Source of the DNA: Clostridia bacterium
GTDB lineage: Bacteria > Bacillota > Clostridia > Oscillospirales > CAG-272
Direction of reading: 5' to 3'
Assembly (NCBI GenBank): GCA_017958705.1
Contig: JAGDCE010000292.1
Span: 1 to 8,409 of the forward strand
Length of the DNA: 8,409 nucleotides
Part shown: piece by piece, positions 6,130-8,409 of the stretch
Layout: every line of letters begins with the position of its first letter
Numbering within the stretch: the first letter of the stretch is position 1
Made by a program: the position numbers and the translations under genes
Notes under the pieces: model-generated
Databases searched by the model: none
Told to the model about the DNA's origin: nothing
Seen by the model: only the letters and a program-made list of their open reading frames with translations

Positions 6130-7134
6130 ATGAAACTCAAACGCGTCATTGCGGCCCTCGTCGCCGCGTCCGCCGTCTTTATTTGCGCCGCGTGCGCCTC
6201 GCCGTACGGCAACGGCGCCGGAAGTGAGGTCAGGGGAGACTATTTCGCGTTCGCGCTCGGATTGCTGAAAGGCGCCGCCGGCACGGGCAACGGCAAAGAA
6301 AACACGATGATCTCGCCGTATTCAGCGGCGGCATGCCTCGCACTCGTCGCAAACGGTGCGAAAAACGAAACGCTGACGCAGATCGAAACGGCGCTCGGCG
6401 CAGATTCGGAAACACTGAACAACGACGTGAAGGCGCTCGAGGCGGCGATGAAAGGTTACACGTCGCAGAAGCTTAAAAGCAGTAATTCCGCGTGGCTGAA
6501 AAAGGGCTTTCCGGTCCTGCCGGACTACACGGGCAAGATCAAAGAATATATGTCCGCCGCAGTTTACGAGCGCAGCTTCGATTCAAGCACGGTAAAAGAA
6601 ATCAACGATTCCGTCAGCCGCGACACGGACGGGATGATCAATGAGATCATAAAAGAACTGCCGCCCGACGCCGTCTGCGTGCTTGTAAACGCACTGCTGT
6701 TCGACGCAAAGTGGGCGGAGAAGTTCCCCGACTCGCATAAAGGCGATTTCAAAGGCGAAGACGGTACGTTAAAGGAAGCGGATTTCATGTACGCCGAGGA
6801 GAAGACGTATATATCCGGCAAAAACTATACCGGCTTCCGCAAAGATTACGAGGGCGGCAAAACGAGCTTCGTCGCGCTTTTGCCTGACGACGCGGGCGAT
6901 ATAGACGCTTTCATCAAAAGCCTTGACGGCGGGGAGCTGTCGCGCTCCGTTCGCGGCAGATCAGAAAAGGTCGACGTGAAGGTCCCGGTCTTCGGATTCG
7001 ACAACGAATTCGAGCTCAACGGCATACTCGCGTCGCTCGGCATGAAGGATGCGTTCGACCCGGAAAAAGCCGATTTTTCCGCGATGTCGGAGAAAGAAAT
7101 ATATCTGTCCCTCGTTATTCAGAAACGCATATAG
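6130..7134 (+). CDS. Serpin family protein, secreted, frame broken before the reactive loop
   Basis: Serpins are suicide inhibitors of proteases. The N-terminus is a signal peptide (KLKR, then a hydrophobic run to about residue 18) followed by Cys22, a possible lipidation site. The lipobox is imperfect because Cys19 occupies the -3 position. The serpin fold is clear: MISPYSAAACLALVANGA near 58-75, the INDSVSRDTDGMINEII region and LVNALLFDAKW in the middle, and VDVKVPVFGF then ADFSAMS near the end. The frame stops at 334 residues with VIQKRI, exactly where serpins continue as VIQKTHIE into the hinge. The missing 63 codons follow in the -1 frame at 7128-7319. Adding one base near 7123-7126 restores a 396-residue serpin. 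As written, the product lacks the reactive loop and final strands and could not inhibit. The gene proper is 6130-7319, with a strong ribosome site and promoter. The deletion may be real or a sequence error. Confidence 0.9.
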   Translation: MKLKRVIAALVAASAVFICAACASPYGNGAGSEVRGDYFAFALGLLKGAAGTGNGKENTMISPYSAAACLALVANGAKNETLTQIETALGADSETLNNDVKALEAAMKGYTSQKLKSSNSAWLKKGFPVLPDYTGKIKEYMSAAVYERSFDSSTVKEINDSVSRDTDGMINEIIKELPPDAVCVLVNALLFDAKWAEKFPDSHKGDFKGEDGTLKEADFMYAEEKTYISGKNYTGFRKDYEGGKTSFVALLPDDAGDIDAFIKSLDGGELSRSVRGRSEKVDVKVPVFGFDNEFELNGILASLGMKDAFDPEKADFSAMSEKEIYLSLVIQKRI

Positions 7135-7319
7135 AGCTTGGCTCAGAGGGGACGAAAGCGGCGGCGGTCACCGCGGCGATGTATGAGGCAACGGCAAGCC
7201 CCGGGCTGAATATCGAGCTGCCGAAAAAGCAGGTGTATCTCGACCGGCCTTTCGTTTTCATCATAATGGACAACGATTCGGCGATGCCGCTGTTCATGGG
7301 CGCGGTAAGGATGCCGTGA
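7128..7319 (+). pseudogene. Detached C-terminal part of the serpin: hinge, reactive loop, final strands
   Basis: This is a continuation, not a separate gene: it has no start codon or ribosome site of its own. It begins HIELGSEGTKAAAVTAA, a textbook serpin hinge with Gly, Thr and small residues at the P15-P9 positions, which is typical of inhibitory serpins. It ends with DRPFVFIIMD and LFMGAVRMP, the conserved last strands. Counting 14 residues from the hinge glycine, in the manner of alpha-1-antitrypsin, puts P1 at Thr and P1' at Ala in YEATASP. The distance from there to PFVF is about eight residues longer than in antitrypsin, so P1 is uncertain. Small residues at this site would suit elastase- or subtilisin-like proteases, which is inference. 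Its stop overlaps the next gene's start by four bases. Confidence 0.85.
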
Positions 7320-8341
7320 GACGTATAACCGCTCTCGTAAAACCCGTTTCCGGCGCTTGCGGACTTGACTGCGCTTACTGCTTTTACCGCGAACTCGATC
7401 CGCACGGCTCGAGAATGAGCGCGGAAACGGTCGCGGCGCTGATCCGCCTGATACCGGAGGATACCGCGGTCGATTTCGCGTTCCAGGGCGGGGAGCCGCT
7501 TCTGGCGGGCGTCGGCTATTACCGGGATTTCTGTGAAGCAGTCACGTCGGCGAAATTACGCGCGCGGTACAGCCTTCAGACGAACGGTACGGGGATCAAC
7601 GAGGAATACTGTGAACTCTTCAAAGAATACGGATTTTTGATCGGTCTGTCGCTTGACGGAACCAAAGCCGCGCACGACGCGGTGCGTATCGGTAAAAACG
7701 GCAAAGGTACATACGACGCCGTGATATCCGCGGCTGAAATGCTCGGAAAATACGGCGTGCCGTTCGACGTGCTGACCGTGATAACCAATAAAAACGAAAA
7801 CGACGCCGCAAAGATATATAAGGATTACAAAAAACGAGGTTTCCGCTTCGTGCAGCTGATCCCGTGTCTGCCGCTTCACAACGGCAATCACGTCCTGTGC
7901 CCGACGAAAGACGGGCTTGCCCGGTTCTTCTGCGAATTTTTCGATCTGTGGTATGACGACGTCAGAGCCGGCAAAGCGTCGTTCGACGTGCGCGAATTCT
8001 CAGAACTGTCGGACGCGTTGAACGGCAGGCCGTCCGGCTGCCGCTATCACGGCGCGTGCGTGCCCCAGCTCGTGATCGAATCTGACGGCGGGATGTACCC
8101 GTGCGATTTTTTCGTCAGACCTGAATACCGGCTCGGATCGGTATATGACACGAGCCTTGAATCGTCGCTTGAAAGCTCCGGAATGGCCGCGTTTATCGCC
8201 GACGGCCCGCAGGGGCTTGAATCGTGCCGGACTTGTCCGTATCTGTCCGTCTGCCGCGGGATGTGCCGCCGTATGCGGGATCTGCTCAGACCCGGCACGT
8301 GCCCGTGGGCGAAGATCATAGATCATATAACAACGCAATAA
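7316..8341 (+). CDS. Anaerobic sulfatase-maturating-enzyme-type radical SAM/SPASM protein
   Basis: This 341-residue cytoplasmic iron-sulfur enzyme has the radical SAM cluster motif at C15, C19 and C22 (CGLDCAYC). FQGGEPLLAG (56-65), LQTNG (87-91) and GLSLDG (110-115) are also visible. The SPASM cysteines are C242, C248, C263, C304, C307, C313, C317 and C329. From memory of the Clostridium perfringens enzyme, all spacings match except the last. D264 directly after C263 corresponds to the proposed catalytic Asp. Family members oxidise a Cys or Ser of a sulfatase to formylglycine using S-adenosylmethionine. The GTG start is chosen because upstream in-frame sequence lies inside the serpin and the next ATG would remove the cluster motif. 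AAGGA (7307-7311) is four bases before it. GTGA overlaps the serpin stop, implying coupling. No sulfatase is in the window, and the serpin shows no CxPxR-type target motif. Confidence 0.9.
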   Translation: MRRITALVKPVSGACGLDCAYCFYRELDPHGSRMSAETVAALIRLIPEDTAVDFAFQGGEPLLAGVGYYRDFCEAVTSAKLRARYSLQTNGTGINEEYCELFKEYGFLIGLSLDGTKAAHDAVRIGKNGKGTYDAVISAAEMLGKYGVPFDVLTVITNKNENDAAKIYKDYKKRGFRFVQLIPCLPLHNGNHVLCPTKDGLARFFCEFFDLWYDDVRAGKASFDVREFSELSDALNGRPSGCRYHGACVPQLVIESDGGMYPCDFFVRPEYRLGSVYDTSLESSLESSGMAAFIADGPQGLESCRTCPYLSVCRGMCRRMRDLLRPGTCPWAKIIDHITTQ

Positions 8342-8365
8342 AAAATCGCCCGAGGGCGATTTTTT
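8341..8365. terminator. Bidirectional intrinsic terminator
   Basis: ATCGCC (8345-8350) and GGCGAT (8355-8360) pair around a CGAG loop, preceded by a run of A and followed by six T (8360-8365). The A run begins inside the stop codon of the radical SAM gene. Because the flanking runs are symmetrical, the stem can end transcription from both sides, which fits a convergent gene to the right. Confidence 0.88.
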
Positions 8366-8367
8366 GT

Positions 8368-8409
8368 TTATATTTTCAATCCGTACGAACGCAGATCCGA
8401 ATCCGACAG
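8368..8409 (-). CDS. Possible 3' end of a convergent gene, partial
   Basis: Read on the minus strand from the window edge, 13 sense codons (LSDSDLRSYGLKI) lead to a TAA at 8370-8368. The codon choice (CTG, TCG, GAT, CGT, TAC) resembles that of the genes in the window, and the stop sits two bases from the bidirectional terminator. Both points suggest a real coding end. Too little is present to name a product, and a chance open stretch of this length is possible. Confidence 0.4.
   Translation of the reverse strand: MSDSDLRSYGLKI

Noticed and set aside
6230..7043. Minus-strand open frames opposite the serpin
   Set aside because: They are short, Ser-rich shadows of a strongly conserved serpin reading frame, without ribosome sites.
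7115..7140. Programmed -1 frameshift in the serpin
   Set aside because: The codons are CAG AAA CGC ATA TAG, with no canonical slippery heptamer and no obvious downstream pseudoknot. A simple one-base deletion explains it better.
7556..7891. Minus-strand open frame opposite the radical SAM gene
   Set aside because: It is antisense to a conserved enzyme, with no domain and no ribosome site.

Overview
The window looks like chromosomal DNA of an uncultured, anaerobic, gut-type Clostridia (Oscillospirales or Christensenellales-like). This is an inference. It rests on GC-rich gene bodies with AT-rich sigma-A-type promoters, GGAGG-type ribosome sites, Ktr/Trk potassium transporters, an oxygen-sensitive radical SAM maturase and a bacterial serpin. 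No plasmid, phage, insertion sequence, CRISPR array, tRNA or rRNA was seen.

Layout. Positions 1-274 hold no convincing gene. They form a dense G/C-tract element with nested inverted repeats and G-quadruplex motifs on both strands, followed by a clear minus-strand terminator (275-300). Positions 316-5949 are one tightly packed minus-strand operon, read right to left: trkA (two-RCK gating protein), ktrB (channel subunit), ktrA (one-RCK gating protein), trkH (second channel subunit) and a xylose-isomerase-like TIM-barrel protein. Two junctions are TAATG overlaps and the other two gaps are 4 and 13 bases. The operon therefore appears to encode two complete potassium uptake systems, with the Ktr pair nested inside the Trk pair. 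Positions 5950-6129 are a divergent promoter region with one good sigma-A-type promoter facing each way.

Positions 6130-8341 are a plus-strand pair. The first gene is an exported, possibly lipid-anchored serpin whose reading frame is broken by one missing base just before the reactive-centre loop. The second overlaps the serpin's true stop codon by four bases and encodes an anaerobic sulfatase-maturating-enzyme-type radical SAM/SPASM protein. No sulfatase lies in the window. A symmetrical terminator (8341-8365) closes this operon. It also appears to serve a convergent minus-strand gene whose last 13 codons may be visible at the right edge.

How the genes work together: KtrB and TrkH are the membrane pores, and KtrA and TrkA are their cytoplasmic nucleotide-sensing gates. 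The isomerase-like protein is co-transcribed but has no evident role in potassium transport. The serpin would be a surface protease inhibitor if its frame were intact, and its translational coupling to a radical SAM maturase is the most unusual pairing here. I found no wholly new system. The points most worth checking are the serpin frameshift, the serpin-maturase pairing, the nested potassium operon and the left-end fold-back element.
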